In this document: one piece after another, positions 23,353 through 33,151 of the stretch
How positions within the stretch are numbered: the stretch's first letter is position 1
Layout of the letters: every line of letters starts with the position of its first letter
DNA from: Planctomycetota bacterium
GTDB taxonomy: Bacteria > Planctomycetota > Phycisphaerae > Phycisphaerales > UBA1924
DNA length: 43,304 nt
Assembly: GCA_024276195.1 (NCBI GenBank)
Contig: JAJRXR010000015.1
Span: 1-43,304 of the forward strand
Direction of reading: 5' to 3'
Position numbers and translations under genes: made by a program
Notes under the pieces: model-generated
Databases searched by the model: none
What the model was told of the DNA's origin: nothing
What the model saw: the letters and a program-made list of their open reading frames with translations, nothing else

Positions 23353-23358
23353 ATTATA
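23353..23358 (-). promoter_or_regulatory. Consensus -10 (TATAAT) of the 71-residue gene
   Basis: TATAAT on the minus strand in the 13-bp gap after the SDR gene, 6 nt before the ATG at 23346. No -35 recognised. Confidence 0.6.
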
Positions 23359-23359
23359 C

Positions 23360-24259
23360 TCAGAGCTCGCCAGAGGTGCGCATCGCGTCGCTGAGTTCTC
23401 GCAGGTGCGTCCGAATCCCATCAAGCCCACGGTCGAGCTTTGCGCCCATCGATCGCCCGACATCGTCCAGGAACTGATTCTTGGGCTGCGCCGGGCTCGA
23501 GAAATCAATCTCCGCCTCGACGCCCAGGATCTCCGCCGCGATCTGCGCCCAGTCCGCCCAGCGCGCGTAGCAATCCACAAGGTTCACCACCCGCTCGGCG
23601 CTTTCCGTCTCCTCCGCAGCCCGCAGCGTCGCCGCGACCACATCGTCCACATGGACAAACTTCCCCCCGCCGGCGCGTGTGAACTTCTGGCCCGCAGCGA
23701 TCTTCTTGACGATCGGGTATCCGATCGAACGCTCGAGCTTCGGGTCGATGCCGTAGACCCCGCACGGGCGGATCGCGCAGAACGGGCGTCCGGTCTGGGC
23801 GTGCTCGCTCCAGAGGAACGCCTCGACCGCCGCCTTGTACGCCCCGTAGGCGTTGGGCGGGCGCGTCGGGTGGTCTTCATCAATCTTGCCCCCCCACCGC
23901 TCGCGCATGTCGTGATGCACCCCGATGGTGCTCATGAACACAAACGGGCGCGGCGCCGAGGCCCGGAGCAGCCCCAGCGAGCCGACCAGGTTGGACTGCA
24001 CATACGCCTCGGGCGACATCTCGCCCTTCCATGACCACGCCGTGGAGTTGTGAACGACGACATCGGCGCCCTCAAGCAGCTCGCCCCAGGCGGTCGCGTT
24101 GTCCTGCTCGCCCACAACGAAGCGGTCAACGAAGGGCTCGATGTGATCCCGCCGGCTCGTCTCGCGGACGAGTGCGCTGACAGAGTGACCCTTGGCGTGC
24201 GCCGTCTTGGCGATCTCGGAACCGATAAACCCAGACGCGCCGGTGAGTGCAATTCTCAT
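23360..24259 (-). CDS. Extended SDR NAD(P)-dependent epimerase/reductase
   Basis: 299 residues, Rossmann fold with TGASGFIGSEIAK at residues 6-18, HNST at the end of strand 4, FMSTIGVH around the catalytic Ser/Thr, and the YxxxK pair in YGAYKAAVE, followed by IRPCGVYG. Such proteins act on nucleotide sugars, dihydroflavonols or steroids; I cannot assign the substrate. The ATG is preceded by TACCCT 5 nt upstream, leaderless type. It follows the zinc-ribbon gene (21 bp gap), and both lie downstream of nucleotide-sugar genes on the same strand. Confidence 0.8.
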   Translation of the reverse strand: MRIALTGASGFIGSEIAKTAHAKGHSVSALVRETSRRDHIEPFVDRFVVGEQDNATAWGELLEGADVVVHNSTAWSWKGEMSPEAYVQSNLVGSLGLLRASAPRPFVFMSTIGVHHDMRERWGGKIDEDHPTRPPNAYGAYKAAVEAFLWSEHAQTGRPFCAIRPCGVYGIDPKLERSIGYPIVKKIAAGQKFTRAGGGKFVHVDDVVAATLRAAEETESAERVVNLVDCYARWADWAQIAAEILGVEAEIDFSSPAQPKNQFLDDVGRSMGAKLDRGLDGIRTHLRELSDAMRTSGEL

Positions 24260-24264
24260 GGGGG

Positions 24265-24270
24265 AGGGTA
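24265..24270 (-). promoter_or_regulatory. -10-like box of the SDR gene, leaderless-type
   Basis: TACCCT on the minus strand, 5 nt before the ATG at 24259, within the 21-bp gap after the zinc-ribbon gene; no ribosome binding site. Confidence 0.35.
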
Positions 24271-24280
24271 GCGCGGAGGC

Positions 24281-24748
24281 TCAGGGAGTGTTCCATGCCG
24301 CGCCGCACTCGGGGCAGATGACGCACCCGTCGTCCTCGCGTGGCTGCCCTTCGAGCGGGAACCCGCAGGCGCCGCAGAACCCGGCCCGGACGTACGCCCG
24401 GACGATGCGCGGGAGCATCAGCGACCTGAGCGTCAGCATCATCGCGAGCGGGCCGAAAGTGCCCAGCACCACCCCCCCGGGGATGGCCCACCAGATCGCC
24501 CGCCCGCCGGCGTACCGCGTGAGCAGCAGGATCAGCACCGCCGGGAGAAGGAACAACGGCATCGCAACGAGCATCGAGACGACCACCATGCGCCGCGGCG
24601 GCGCCGGGTCTGAGCGCATACCGCGTTCGATCGTGCGGGCTTGCCCCCGGGTCAACTCATCGGAATGCTTGCGGGTCGGCCCCCAGAGGGCCACCGAGGT
24701 CCGCACGGGATTGCCGCGGGCGTCGGTGATGATGGGGAGGAGACGCAC
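24281..24748 (-). CDS. Membrane protein with C-terminal zinc ribbon
   Basis: 155 residues from a GTG at 24748. Two transmembrane helices (about 54-75 MVVVSMLVAMPLFLLPAVLI and about 86-106 IWWAIPGGVVLGTFGPLAMM). The C-terminal 32 residues form a Cys-rich ribbon: FCGACGFPL, a short spacer, then CVICPECGAAW. Small membrane proteins with this kind of ribbon are common in planctomycetes and have no assigned role. TAGCAT lies 6 nt before the GTG and there is no ribosome binding site. Confidence 0.65.
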   Translation of the reverse strand: MRLLPIITDARGNPVRTSVALWGPTRKHSDELTRGQARTIERGMRSDPAPPRRMVVVSMLVAMPLFLLPAVLILLLTRYAGGRAIWWAIPGGVVLGTFGPLAMMLTLRSLMLPRIVRAYVRAGFCGACGFPLEGQPREDDGCVICPECGAAWNTP

Positions 24749-24754
24749 AGAGAG

Positions 24755-24760
24755 ATGCTA
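24755..24760 (-). promoter_or_regulatory. -10 box of the zinc-ribbon gene, leaderless-type
   Basis: TAGCAT on the minus strand, 6 nt before the GTG start at 24748; no ribosome binding site. Confidence 0.4.
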
Positions 24761-24815
24761 GCGAAGCGTTGGGGCGTATGAGCGGTTGGAAACCGGCTCC
24801 ACCAGGACGGGCGCT

Positions 24816-24840
24816 GGGTGGGCTGGAAGCCCACCCCTCC
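24816..24840. repeat. REP-like palindrome, copy 1
   Basis: GGGTGGGCT GGA AGCCCACCC followed by CTCC: 9-bp perfect stem with 3-nt loop, ending 8 bp after the UDP-glucuronate decarboxylase stop (reading downstream on the minus strand). The whole 25-nt unit is identical to the copy at 38785-38809. Just upstream on the plus strand a related GGTTGGAAACC lies at about 24784-24794. Confidence 0.8.
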
Positions 24841-24848
24841 GAGATGCT

Positions 24849-25823
<975 letters not shown>

Positions 25824-25951
25824 GGGTGCTCGCTCCGAGGTTTGGGTCCATCCGCAGGACCGGTCGTGTCCGGGCGATCCTAGCTCCGCCCTGCTCTCGC
25901 ACGGAATATCGGGTGGTTCGCCCCCCCTCTGAACCCCGGATCGTCAACCGA

Positions 25952-26992
25952 TCAAGCCTTGAGCGGGGCGTTTCTGGCCGCCTCGTCGCGGAGCAGGGCG
26001 GCGTACGCCCGCGTCGCCTCGCACGGGTCATGCTCGGGCGTCCACCCGAGCCCGAGTTTCGTCTGGCCGATGTCCGCGCAGGTGTAGTGCTGATACGTCG
26101 CGACCATCGCCTCGGGCATGTCGATGTACTCGGGCTCGAGGTCAGTTCCCAGGGCCTCGTTGATTGCGCCGACGATCTGGTTGAAGGTCGTTGTCTGGCC
26201 CGAGCCGGTGTTGTAGATGCCGGGGACCGGGTCGCTCGTGGCGCCCAGGCCCGCCGCCGCGAGCGTGCAGGACACGACATCATCGACAAACACCTGGTCC
26301 CGCGCGTGCTCGCCCATTTTGAAGATCCGCGGGCGCTGGCCCCGGAGCATCTGCCCGGTCAGGTGGTAGGCCATCGAGGCCATCTTGCCCTTGCGCGCTT
26401 CGCCGGGGCCGAAGACGTTGAAATAGCGCAGCCCGACGACGTGCGGCAGCTTCGCCCCCGCCTCCTTGCGCTCTCGGAAAAGCCTCACCACCTCGACATC
26501 CATCAGCCACTTGCTGAACCCATACACATTGTTCGGCTGCCCGGCGGCCTCGACCGGGAACGGGATGCGCTGCTCGCCTTGCGGGGGCGAGCCGTAGGTC
26601 GCGCCGCTCGACGCGTACACCAGCGGTGTCTCGGTCCCGATGCACGCCGAGAGGATCTCAACCCAGGGCTCCGTGTTGGCCCGGAGCATGACCCGCTCAT
26701 CAAACTCGAGCGTGTCCGTGATCGCGCCCAGGTGGAACACCGCCCGGGGCTCGAGCGCCTCGAGCGCCTGGTCCCAGTCCAGGTCGGCGACGCTTTGGGG
26801 TGTGACCGACCCGCAGAACGCCCCGAGGCCAGCGCGCCCGAACGCCTCGACAATATTCGCGTACGAGCCCTTGGAGAAGTCGTCGATCACGACCACATGG
26901 GCGTCCGATTCGCGGGCGACGAGGGCGCAGGCGAGATTGGCGCCGATAAAGCCGGCGCCCCCTGTGACGATGTAGACCGGGCTGCTTGGCAT
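25952..26992 (-). CDS. hldD: ADP-L-glycero-D-manno-heptose 6-epimerase-like SDR
   Basis: 346 residues from the ATG at 26992, chosen because IVTGGAGFIGANL then falls at residues 8-20; an upstream start at 27037 is less likely. Catalytic Tyr157/Lys161 are in NVYGFSKWLMD. RYFNVFGPGE, KGKMASMAYHL and DQVFVDDVV match the HldD/RfaD family, which makes the heptose precursor of LPS inner core; another nucleotide sugar remains possible. TACAGT lies 6 nt before the ATG with no ribosome binding site. It lies between a LysM gene and a UXS-like gene. Confidence 0.75.
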   Translation of the reverse strand: MPSSPVYIVTGGAGFIGANLACALVARESDAHVVVIDDFSKGSYANIVEAFGRAGLGAFCGSVTPQSVADLDWDQALEALEPRAVFHLGAITDTLEFDERVMLRANTEPWVEILSACIGTETPLVYASSGATYGSPPQGEQRIPFPVEAAGQPNNVYGFSKWLMDVEVVRLFRERKEAGAKLPHVVGLRYFNVFGPGEARKGKMASMAYHLTGQMLRGQRPRIFKMGEHARDQVFVDDVVSCTLAAAGLGATSDPVPGIYNTGSGQTTTFNQIVGAINEALGTDLEPEYIDMPEAMVATYQHYTCADIGQTKLGLGWTPEHDPCEATRAYAALLRDEAARNAPLKA

Positions 26993-26998
26993 GGGCCA

Positions 26999-27004
26999 AC
27001 TGTA
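26999..27004 (-). promoter_or_regulatory. -10 box of hldD, leaderless-type
   Basis: TACAGT on the minus strand, 6 nt before the ATG at 26992. Confidence 0.4.
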
Positions 27005-27055
27005 GGGGCGCCCCCTTCCCGAGCCAGCCCCAACCACGAGCCCAATCCGTCAGCC

Positions 27056-27703
27056 CTACCCGCCGGACCCCGGTGCGGGCAGACGCAGCTTCTGCCCGAT
27101 CTTCAGCGAGTGCATGTCGGCGAGGCGGTCACGGTTCAGCTCGAACACCCGGCGCGCCTCGGTGCTCGACCCCAGATACCGCAGCGCGATGCTCGACAGC
27201 GTGTCGCCCGACTCAACCGTGTGCGTCCGCTCGGAGGATTGCTCCGCGATACCCCCGCCCGGGCCTTGCGGGTCGAGCGCGACCCCCTGAATATTTCCAA
27301 CATCGTCGGGCAGGCGGATCACCTGCCCGTCTTTCAGGCGGCGCGGATCTTTGAGCGGATTTGCACGGGCCACCGCGGTCCAGAGCGACGGATCTCCCCA
27401 CCGCTCCGCTGCGATCGTCTCGAACGTATCGCCCTCCCGGAGCGTGTACGCGCTGAACCCGGGCGCCGTCACAGCGGGTTTCGCCGCAGGCACGCCCATC
27501 CAGATGCTCTCGCCGGGGTCAGGCTGGATCTCGGTACTCACGCTCGCGCCGGGCTCGGCTTGTGACGCGGGGGCTGGCTCGACCAGGGGCTCGCCGCCGA
27601 ATGACACACGCGGCGTGCTCGGCTCCCACAGCCAGTACACACCGATCCACAGCACAACCAGCACACTCAACCCGGCAAAGACTTTCGAGGCGCGTTCATC
27701 CAT
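27056..27703 (-). CDS. Membrane-anchored double LysM protein
   Basis: 215 residues. A signal anchor at about residues 8-27 (VFAGLSVLVVLWIGVYWLW) puts the rest in the periplasm. Two LysM modules bind peptidoglycan: residues about 87-133 (YTLREGDTFETIAAERWG to GQVIRLPDD) and about 161-210 (HTVESGDTLSSIALRYLG to GQKLRLP). No catalytic domain. It lies between hldD and secDF; a structural or scaffolding role at the cell wall is inferred. GGAG precedes the ATG. Confidence 0.85.
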   Translation of the reverse strand: MDERASKVFAGLSVLVVLWIGVYWLWEPSTPRVSFGGEPLVEPAPASQAEPGASVSTEIQPDPGESIWMGVPAAKPAVTAPGFSAYTLREGDTFETIAAERWGDPSLWTAVARANPLKDPRRLKDGQVIRLPDDVGNIQGVALDPQGPGGGIAEQSSERTHTVESGDTLSSIALRYLGSSTEARRVFELNRDRLADMHSLKIGQKLRLPAPGSGG

Positions 27704-27789
27704 GGCGTGCCGCTCCGTCCGACCCAGAGCAGGATCGACCGGTCCGCGGGGCGGCTTGACCCCGCTCGCCCGAGTCTATCACGCAACCC

Positions 27790-30700
27790 TCAGTCGATAT
27801 CGGACCCGTCGTCCTCGCCGACGTCCTCGCCGATCGGCTCCCCCTGGACGCGCTTGCGCGACCAGACCAGCGGCGCCGCGATCGCGATCGACGAGTACGT
27901 CCCGATCATCACGCCCAGCAGCAGGGCATACGCGAACCCGTGCACGCCCGGCCCGCCGTAGACATACAGAATCGACACGGCAATCAGCGTCGTGCCCGAC
28001 GTCACCACCGTCCGGCTGATCGTCTGGTTGATCGACGCGTTGATGACCTCACGCGTGGCGTAGGACAGCTTGCCCCGGTTCTCACGGATGCGGTCCATGA
28101 TGATGATCGTGTCGTTGAGCGAGTACCCGATGATCGTCAGCATCGCCGCGACGAGGTTCAGGTCGATCTTGAACGGCTCGATCCCCAGCTTGAGCGCTAC
28201 CGGCTGCAATGCCGGCGAGTCGTACACGATCTCAGCAAGCGCGATCAGCCCGATTACGATCAGTATATCATGCGTCAGCGTCAGAATCGCGGCGACCGAG
28301 TACCGCACGTTGCCGAACCGGACCCAGATATAGATCAGGATCAGCAGCAGGCTCAGGAAGACCGAAACAATCGCCTTGCCCTTGAAGTCCTGGGCGACGA
28401 TCGAGCTGAAGCTCTGCACGCTCGCCAGCGAGGTTGTCTTGATGAGCGCCTCGCGGGTCAGGCGCCACTCCAGATCGCGCACCTCCGCGTTCCAGACCTG
28501 CTCGTTATCGAAGACGTTCACGTCCTCATCGAACACCAGCACCACCGCGCTTTGTACGCTGTCGCGAGTTCCCCGGAGCACACGGACCTCGCTGGTTCGC
28601 CCGAGTGTCTGCGAGAACCCCTCGCGGGCGCGCATCGCCTCGAGCCGGTCGTTGAGCCCGTCGAGCGTCGGCTCGGGCGAGAGATTCTCGAGCAGGATCG
28701 CCACCCCGCCCAGGTAGTCCCGCACATCGTCTCGGAACTCCGGTCGCCCGAGTACCTCGCCCAGACGCCGGCTGTCGATCGCCCGCACCGGCGCCGCCTC
28801 AGCCCGCTCGATCTGCTGACCCGTAAACCGCAGCGGCGAACGCGAGTCGATGATGTCTTCGCCCGCACTCCCGAACACCCCGAACACCGCCGCCTGCACC
28901 TCGTCCGTGTCCGTCGCGTACGTCTTGATCCGGAAGAAGTCCGACGTCACCCCGTCGTCTTGGGGGTTGAGCGGCATCACGTCCGCGTTCCGCAAATCCC
29001 GCAGCGGGTTGTCATCCGCGACCTGCTCGCCGATCTCACGCACCGCCTCCTCGATGTCCTGACGTGTCCGCAGGATCGGCTCGCCCGTCTCGGCGTTGAT
29101 CTTCAGCGGCAGGTCGATCTGGATGCCGCCCCGAAACTCTGTTCCCAGCATCTTCTGGCCCTGCGTGACAATCATCGTCACGCCCAGCCCCATCAGCACC
29201 ACCGAGATCGTGATGAACACCCCGCGCAGACGCAGCCAGTCAACCCGAGGCTCAAGCAGACGCTCGATCGCAGGAACCGCCATCGGCAGCATCGTCAGCT
29301 TCTTGATCTTCAGGTTGTCCGTGAAAATCGCGAAGATCAGGCGTGTGATCACCAGAGAACTGAACATCGTCGCGATCACGCCGATGCCCAGCGTAATGGC
29401 GAAGCCCTTGATCTCCTGCGTGCCCGTGTACGCGAGCACGAAGCACACGATCAGGTTCGTCACGTTGCCGTCCACGATCGAGCTCAGCGCCCGCTGATAC
29501 CCCAGGCGGACTGCGGTCTTGAGATCCTGGCCCAGACGCAGCTCCTCGCTGATCCGCTCGTAGATCAGCACGTTGGCGTCCACGGCCATACCAAACGTCA
29601 GGATGATCCCCGCGATGCCCGGCAGCGAGAACGACGCCCGCGCCAGGGCCATCGCCCCCAGGATGATGATCGCGTTGCACAGCAGGCTGAACACCGCCAC
29701 GCTGCCGTAGATTAAGTAGTAGAAAAACATGAACGAACTCACCGCGATCAACGCCCAGATGCCCGCCTGCATGCCCATCCGCAGGTTGTCGGCGCCCAGG
29801 TCCGGGGCGACCTGGTTCACGCTCAGGGGCGTCGGCGACAGCTTCGCTTGCAGCGAGCCCGCCGTCAGCACGCGCGTGACGTAGTTGATCTCCGCCGACG
29901 TAAAGTCGCCCTGGATAATGCCGTTGCTCGAGATGCGAGATCGCAGGACCGGCGGGGCCCCGAATAGCTGCCCGTCGAGCAGGATGGCCATCTTGTTGCC
30001 CACGTTCGGGCCGGTCAGCTCACCAAGGCGCCTGGCGCCCCGGTCATCCATCTGAAACCCGATCGCGGGCTTGCCGATCTCGTCAACCGTCTGGAATGCG
30101 CTCCGCACGCCCCACACGCCGTCCGCCTGCGTCAGACGCGTGTTCCGCGTGTCCCAGAGCAGGATGTAGTAATTGCCCTCGTAATACTCTCCGACAAACT
30201 GGCGGTTGTCGAAGAACGCGCTCGGGCTGGCCTGGAGCGCCTCCCACTCCTGTAGCGTGTCGTACCAGCTCTCGATCCGGTCGATCTCGAACCAGCGGGC
30301 GTCACGCGAGCGGACCCCCCCAGGCCCCTTCTCGCGGAGCTCTCGGCGCAGACGCTGCTCTTCCGGGTGGGTGTTCTGCGAGCCCGTCCCGCTCGGGTCC
30401 ACCGAGATCCGGAAGCTGAGCACGCCCGAGGACGCGACCAGGCGCTTGAGATCCTCCGGATCATCGAGCGACTTTCGGTTCTCAACGTACACGTTGTACG
30501 TCGCCTCGATCACACGGATCTGGTCCTCAAGCTCGGGGTGATCGGACAGGATCTTCGCCAGCGCCCGCTCCCGCGGGCTTCCCAGCGAGATGTACTCGTC
30601 CGTCACCACGTCATGGACAAATTTTTCGTCTGTCGGAAGCAGCAACGCCTTCCGGACCGCATCGGGCGACAAGCTCGCGCTGAGCACCCCGTCTCGCGCC

Positions 30701-31287
30701 GCCTCGTACGCCAGCTCCGCGTCGGCGATCGCCGCGACGAGCTGATCGATCACGTCTTCGGGCGCCCCACCACGCTGGGCCTCGGTCAGCCCGATCCGGG
30801 CCGCCGCCGCCCCGTCGAAGCTCTCGGCGGCGCCCTCCATCAACCCCCGGATCCGATCGTTCCCCCGGGAGAGCGCCTCGATCGCCGCGCCGCGTTCGTT
30901 CCTGGGAAGGCGCATCGCACGCTCGAACTCGTCGGGCGTGATCTCAAACTGCTTGAGCCCTTCGAGCGAACGCTCAAACTCTTGGCGGAGCTTGAGCACA
31001 TGCTCGCCCGGCAAGGGCATCGTGATCTCGATCCGGTCCTGACCCTGCGCGATGATCTGGATCTCGAGCAACCCCTGCGGGTCGATCCGTTCCTTGAGCA
31101 CCTGGATCACCTGGTCGAGCACTCGTGACGAGTTCTCGTTCCGGTCGATCTTCACCGAGTACAGCAGCGTCACACCGCCGCGCAGGTCCTTGCCCAGTCG
31201 CAGGTTCTTCTGCGGTGGGTACACCATCGCCGCGAAGAAAACCAGCAGCGCGAGCACAAAGAAGCTGTTTCGAAGCACGTGTCTCAT
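27790..31287 (-). CDS. secDF: Protein-export membrane protein SecD-SecF fusion
   Basis: 1165 residues. Uses the proton gradient to help pull proteins across the membrane with SecYEG. Residues 1-about 680 are SecD: first helix (FFVLALLVFFAAMVY), DLRGGVTLLYSV, a large periplasmic region, then five helices with the conserved Asp in FGMAVDANVLIYERI. From about 690 SecF follows: FRGGIQIDLPL, a periplasmic loop, then helices with GYSLNDTIIIMDRIREN. The fusion is known from several phyla including planctomycetes. The periplasmic part of SecD is long (residues about 35-500). It follows yajC by 42 bp. Confidence 0.95.
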   Translation of the reverse strand: MRHVLRNSFFVLALLVFFAAMVYPPQKNLRLGKDLRGGVTLLYSVKIDRNENSSRVLDQVIQVLKERIDPQGLLEIQIIAQGQDRIEITMPLPGEHVLKLRQEFERSLEGLKQFEITPDEFERAMRLPRNERGAAIEALSRGNDRIRGLMEGAAESFDGAAAARIGLTEAQRGGAPEDVIDQLVAAIADAELAYEAARDGVLSASLSPDAVRKALLLPTDEKFVHDVVTDEYISLGSPRERALAKILSDHPELEDQIRVIEATYNVYVENRKSLDDPEDLKRLVASSGVLSFRISVDPSGTGSQNTHPEEQRLRRELREKGPGGVRSRDARWFEIDRIESWYDTLQEWEALQASPSAFFDNRQFVGEYYEGNYYILLWDTRNTRLTQADGVWGVRSAFQTVDEIGKPAIGFQMDDRGARRLGELTGPNVGNKMAILLDGQLFGAPPVLRSRISSNGIIQGDFTSAEINYVTRVLTAGSLQAKLSPTPLSVNQVAPDLGADNLRMGMQAGIWALIAVSSFMFFYYLIYGSVAVFSLLCNAIIILGAMALARASFSLPGIAGIILTFGMAVDANVLIYERISEELRLGQDLKTAVRLGYQRALSSIVDGNVTNLIVCFVLAYTGTQEIKGFAITLGIGVIATMFSSLVITRLIFAIFTDNLKIKKLTMLPMAVPAIERLLEPRVDWLRLRGVFITISVVLMGLGVTMIVTQGQKMLGTEFRGGIQIDLPLKINAETGEPILRTRQDIEEAVREIGEQVADDNPLRDLRNADVMPLNPQDDGVTSDFFRIKTYATDTDEVQAAVFGVFGSAGEDIIDSRSPLRFTGQQIERAEAAPVRAIDSRRLGEVLGRPEFRDDVRDYLGGVAILLENLSPEPTLDGLNDRLEAMRAREGFSQTLGRTSEVRVLRGTRDSVQSAVVLVFDEDVNVFDNEQVWNAEVRDLEWRLTREALIKTTSLASVQSFSSIVAQDFKGKAIVSVFLSLLLILIYIWVRFGNVRYSVAAILTLTHDILIVIGLIALAEIVYDSPALQPVALKLGIEPFKIDLNLVAAMLTIIGYSLNDTIIIMDRIRENRGKLSYATREVINASINQTISRTVVTSGTTLIAVSILYVYGGPGVHGFAYALLLGVMIGTYSSIAIAAPLVWSRKRVQGEPIGEDVGEDDGSDID

Positions 31288-31329
31288 ACGTCGGACACCT
31301 CGGAGAGGGGATCTGCGTGGTTGTGGGAA

Positions 31330-31785
31330 TCAGGCGTCGGCGGTTTCGGCAAGCTGCTCGTTCACCGGGACCGAACTGCTCTTGAGCACCTTCTGGATCG
31401 CCGAACGAGCAACGCGGATGCGGGTGTTCGAGGCCTCATCAACGCGGATCATCAGCTCGTCGCCCTTGATCTCGATGATCGACCCGATGATCCCGCCGAC
31501 CGTCTGCACCCGGTCGTGCTTGCCCAGCGACCTCATCATCGCGGCGCGCTGCTTCTTCTCTTTCCGACCCGCACGCATCGACGTGAAAATCACCATCGCG
31601 AACAACGCGAACATCCCGATCAGGAAGATGTTCGATCCGAACGGCGAGGCCGGGGTCGCGGCCGCTGCTCCGCCCTCGCCTTCGGTCTCGCTCGCGATGC
31701 TCTGCGAGTCTTCGCTGAGCAGGGAGCCCTCCTGGGCAAGTGTCAGCATCATCGGCGAAGGGCCAGTCCAATAGGTGTTGGGCAT
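31330..31785 (-). CDS. yajC: Preprotein translocase subunit YajC
   Basis: 151 residues. An unusually long N-terminal region (about 50 residues, Ser/Glu/Ala-rich) precedes one transmembrane helix (SNIFLIGMFALFAMVIFTSM), a basic stretch (RAGRKEKKQRAAMM) and the typical small domain LGKHDRVQTVGGIIGSIIEI. Partner of SecDF, directly upstream of it, with tgt further upstream: the tgt-yajC-secDF order is conserved in many bacteria. Confidence 0.93.
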   Translation of the reverse strand: MPNTYWTGPSPMMLTLAQEGSLLSEDSQSIASETEGEGGAAAATPASPFGSNIFLIGMFALFAMVIFTSMRAGRKEKKQRAAMMRSLGKHDRVQTVGGIIGSIIEIKGDELMIRVDEASNTRIRVARSAIQKVLKSSSVPVNEQLAETADA

Positions 31786-31888
31786 TCTCGGTTTCCGGTC
31801 GGGGGTTCGTGTGTGAGCCCCAACGATAGGACAGGCCCGAGCCCGCTTCCGCTCCCATCCGAGTATGTCTCGTATTCGCCCGCCCCGC

Positions 31889-33151
31889 TCAGACCCTGCC
31901 GCCGGGCAGCAGATCGCTCAACGAGGGCCAACGCCGGGCCATCGCCGCCCAGTCATCGCTCGCGATCGCGCGCCGCAGATCCGCCATCAACCCCTGGAAG
32001 TGCCTCAGATTGTGCAGGCTCACCAGGATCGGCCCGAGCATCTCATCGCTGGCGAACAGATGGCGGAGGTACCCCCGGCTCAGCGGGCGCCCCTCGAGCG
32101 TCTCCCACCCGCACGCGCCCGGGTCGCACGCCGGGCAATCGCACCCGGGCTCGATCGCCCCCGGATCCCGCGCAAACCGCGCGTTCTTCAGGCGGATCAC
32201 CCCGGACCGCGTGAACGCGTTGGCGTTCCGCCCGTTGCGCGTTGGCAGCACACAGTCGAACATGTCCACCCCCGCCAGCACCGCGCCGACGATGTCCCGC
32301 TCATACCCCACGCCCATCAGATACCTGGGCTTGTTCTCGGGCAGGCGGGGCGCGATAAAGCTCGTAATCCGGGCAATGTCCTCGGGGGATTCTCCCACGG
32401 CGACCCCGCCGATGGCGTACCCGGGCAGATCAACATTGCACACCATCTCGGCCGACCGCGCCCGCCGGTCCAGATCCGTCCCGCCCTGGACAATCCCGAA
32501 CAGCGACTGCTCCTCCGGTCGAGCGTGCGCATCGGCGCACCGCTCGAGCCACCGGGCCGTCCGCTCGTTGGCCTGGTCCAGGCGCGCATCGTGGTCATAC
32601 CCCGAGCGGGCGCCCGCGTCGCGCATCGCGGCCTGACGCAGGCGCACCTGATTGATCGGCGCCGCCCCGGGGTCCACCGAGGGCGGGCAATCGTCGAACG
32701 CCATGATGATGTCGCTGCCCAGCAGGTTCTGCGTGTGGATTGCGCTCTCGGGCGTCATGCGGATCGTCGAGCCGTCCACGATCGACTTGAAGCTCACGCC
32801 CTCATCGTCGACGGAGTTGATATCCGCCATCGAGTACGCCTGGTACCCGCCCGAGTCCGTCAGGATCGGCCCGGGCCAGCCCATGAACCGGTGCAGCCCC
32901 CCGAGCTCGCTGACAACCTCCGCCCCCGGGCGCAGCAGCAGGTGGTACGTGTTGCCCAGCACCACCTGCGCCCCGGTCTGCGCGACCATGCTCGGGTACA
33001 CACCCTTGATCGTCGCCTTTGTCCCCACGGGCATGAAAGCGGGCGTATCGAACTCACCGTGGACCGTACGCACCCGCCCAACCCGGGCGCCGGTCGTAGC
33101 GGATCGGCTCAAAATCTCGAAGCTCAGCGCGCTGCCCATCAGGGCGAACAC
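31889..33151 (-). CDS. tgt: Queuine tRNA-ribosyltransferase
   Basis: 420 residues from a GTG at 33151; an ATG four codons in (33139) is an alternative. Exchanges guanine 34 of GUN-anticodon tRNAs for the queuosine precursor. Asp99 in LTDSGGYQAYS is the general base (the common form is DSGGFQVFS), and the nucleophile Asp is in GVDMFDCVLPTRNGRN (about residue 285). Zinc ligands are in CDCPACDPGACGW with a later His (LFASDE, LHNLRHF region). Its first base is the last base of the rhomboid stop (TAGTG), so the two are coupled. First gene of the tgt-yajC-secDF order. Confidence 0.95.
   Translation of the reverse strand: MFALMGSALSFEILSRSATTGARVGRVRTVHGEFDTPAFMPVGTKATIKGVYPSMVAQTGAQVVLGNTYHLLLRPGAEVVSELGGLHRFMGWPGPILTDSGGYQAYSMADINSVDDEGVSFKSIVDGSTIRMTPESAIHTQNLLGSDIIMAFDDCPPSVDPGAAPINQVRLRQAAMRDAGARSGYDHDARLDQANERTARWLERCADAHARPEEQSLFGIVQGGTDLDRRARSAEMVCNVDLPGYAIGGVAVGESPEDIARITSFIAPRLPENKPRYLMGVGYERDIVGAVLAGVDMFDCVLPTRNGRNANAFTRSGVIRLKNARFARDPGAIEPGCDCPACDPGACGWETLEGRPLSRGYLRHLFASDEMLGPILVSLHNLRHFQGLMADLRRAIASDDWAAMARRWPSLSDLLPGGRV

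Noticed and set aside
27746-27765. GCGGGG/CCCCGC hairpin after secDF as a terminator
   Set aside because: The stem is only 6 bp with an 8-nt loop and no T run on either strand.
27940-29715. A 591-residue plus-strand open frame
   Set aside because: Antisense to secDF; composition (Arg, His, Asp, Gln) is typical of a shadow of a membrane protein gene.
31889-33151. The DSGGYQAYS motif of Tgt as a sign of altered specificity
   Set aside because: Tyr in place of Phe at this position is known in bacterial Tgt enzymes; the catalytic Asp and zinc ligands are intact.
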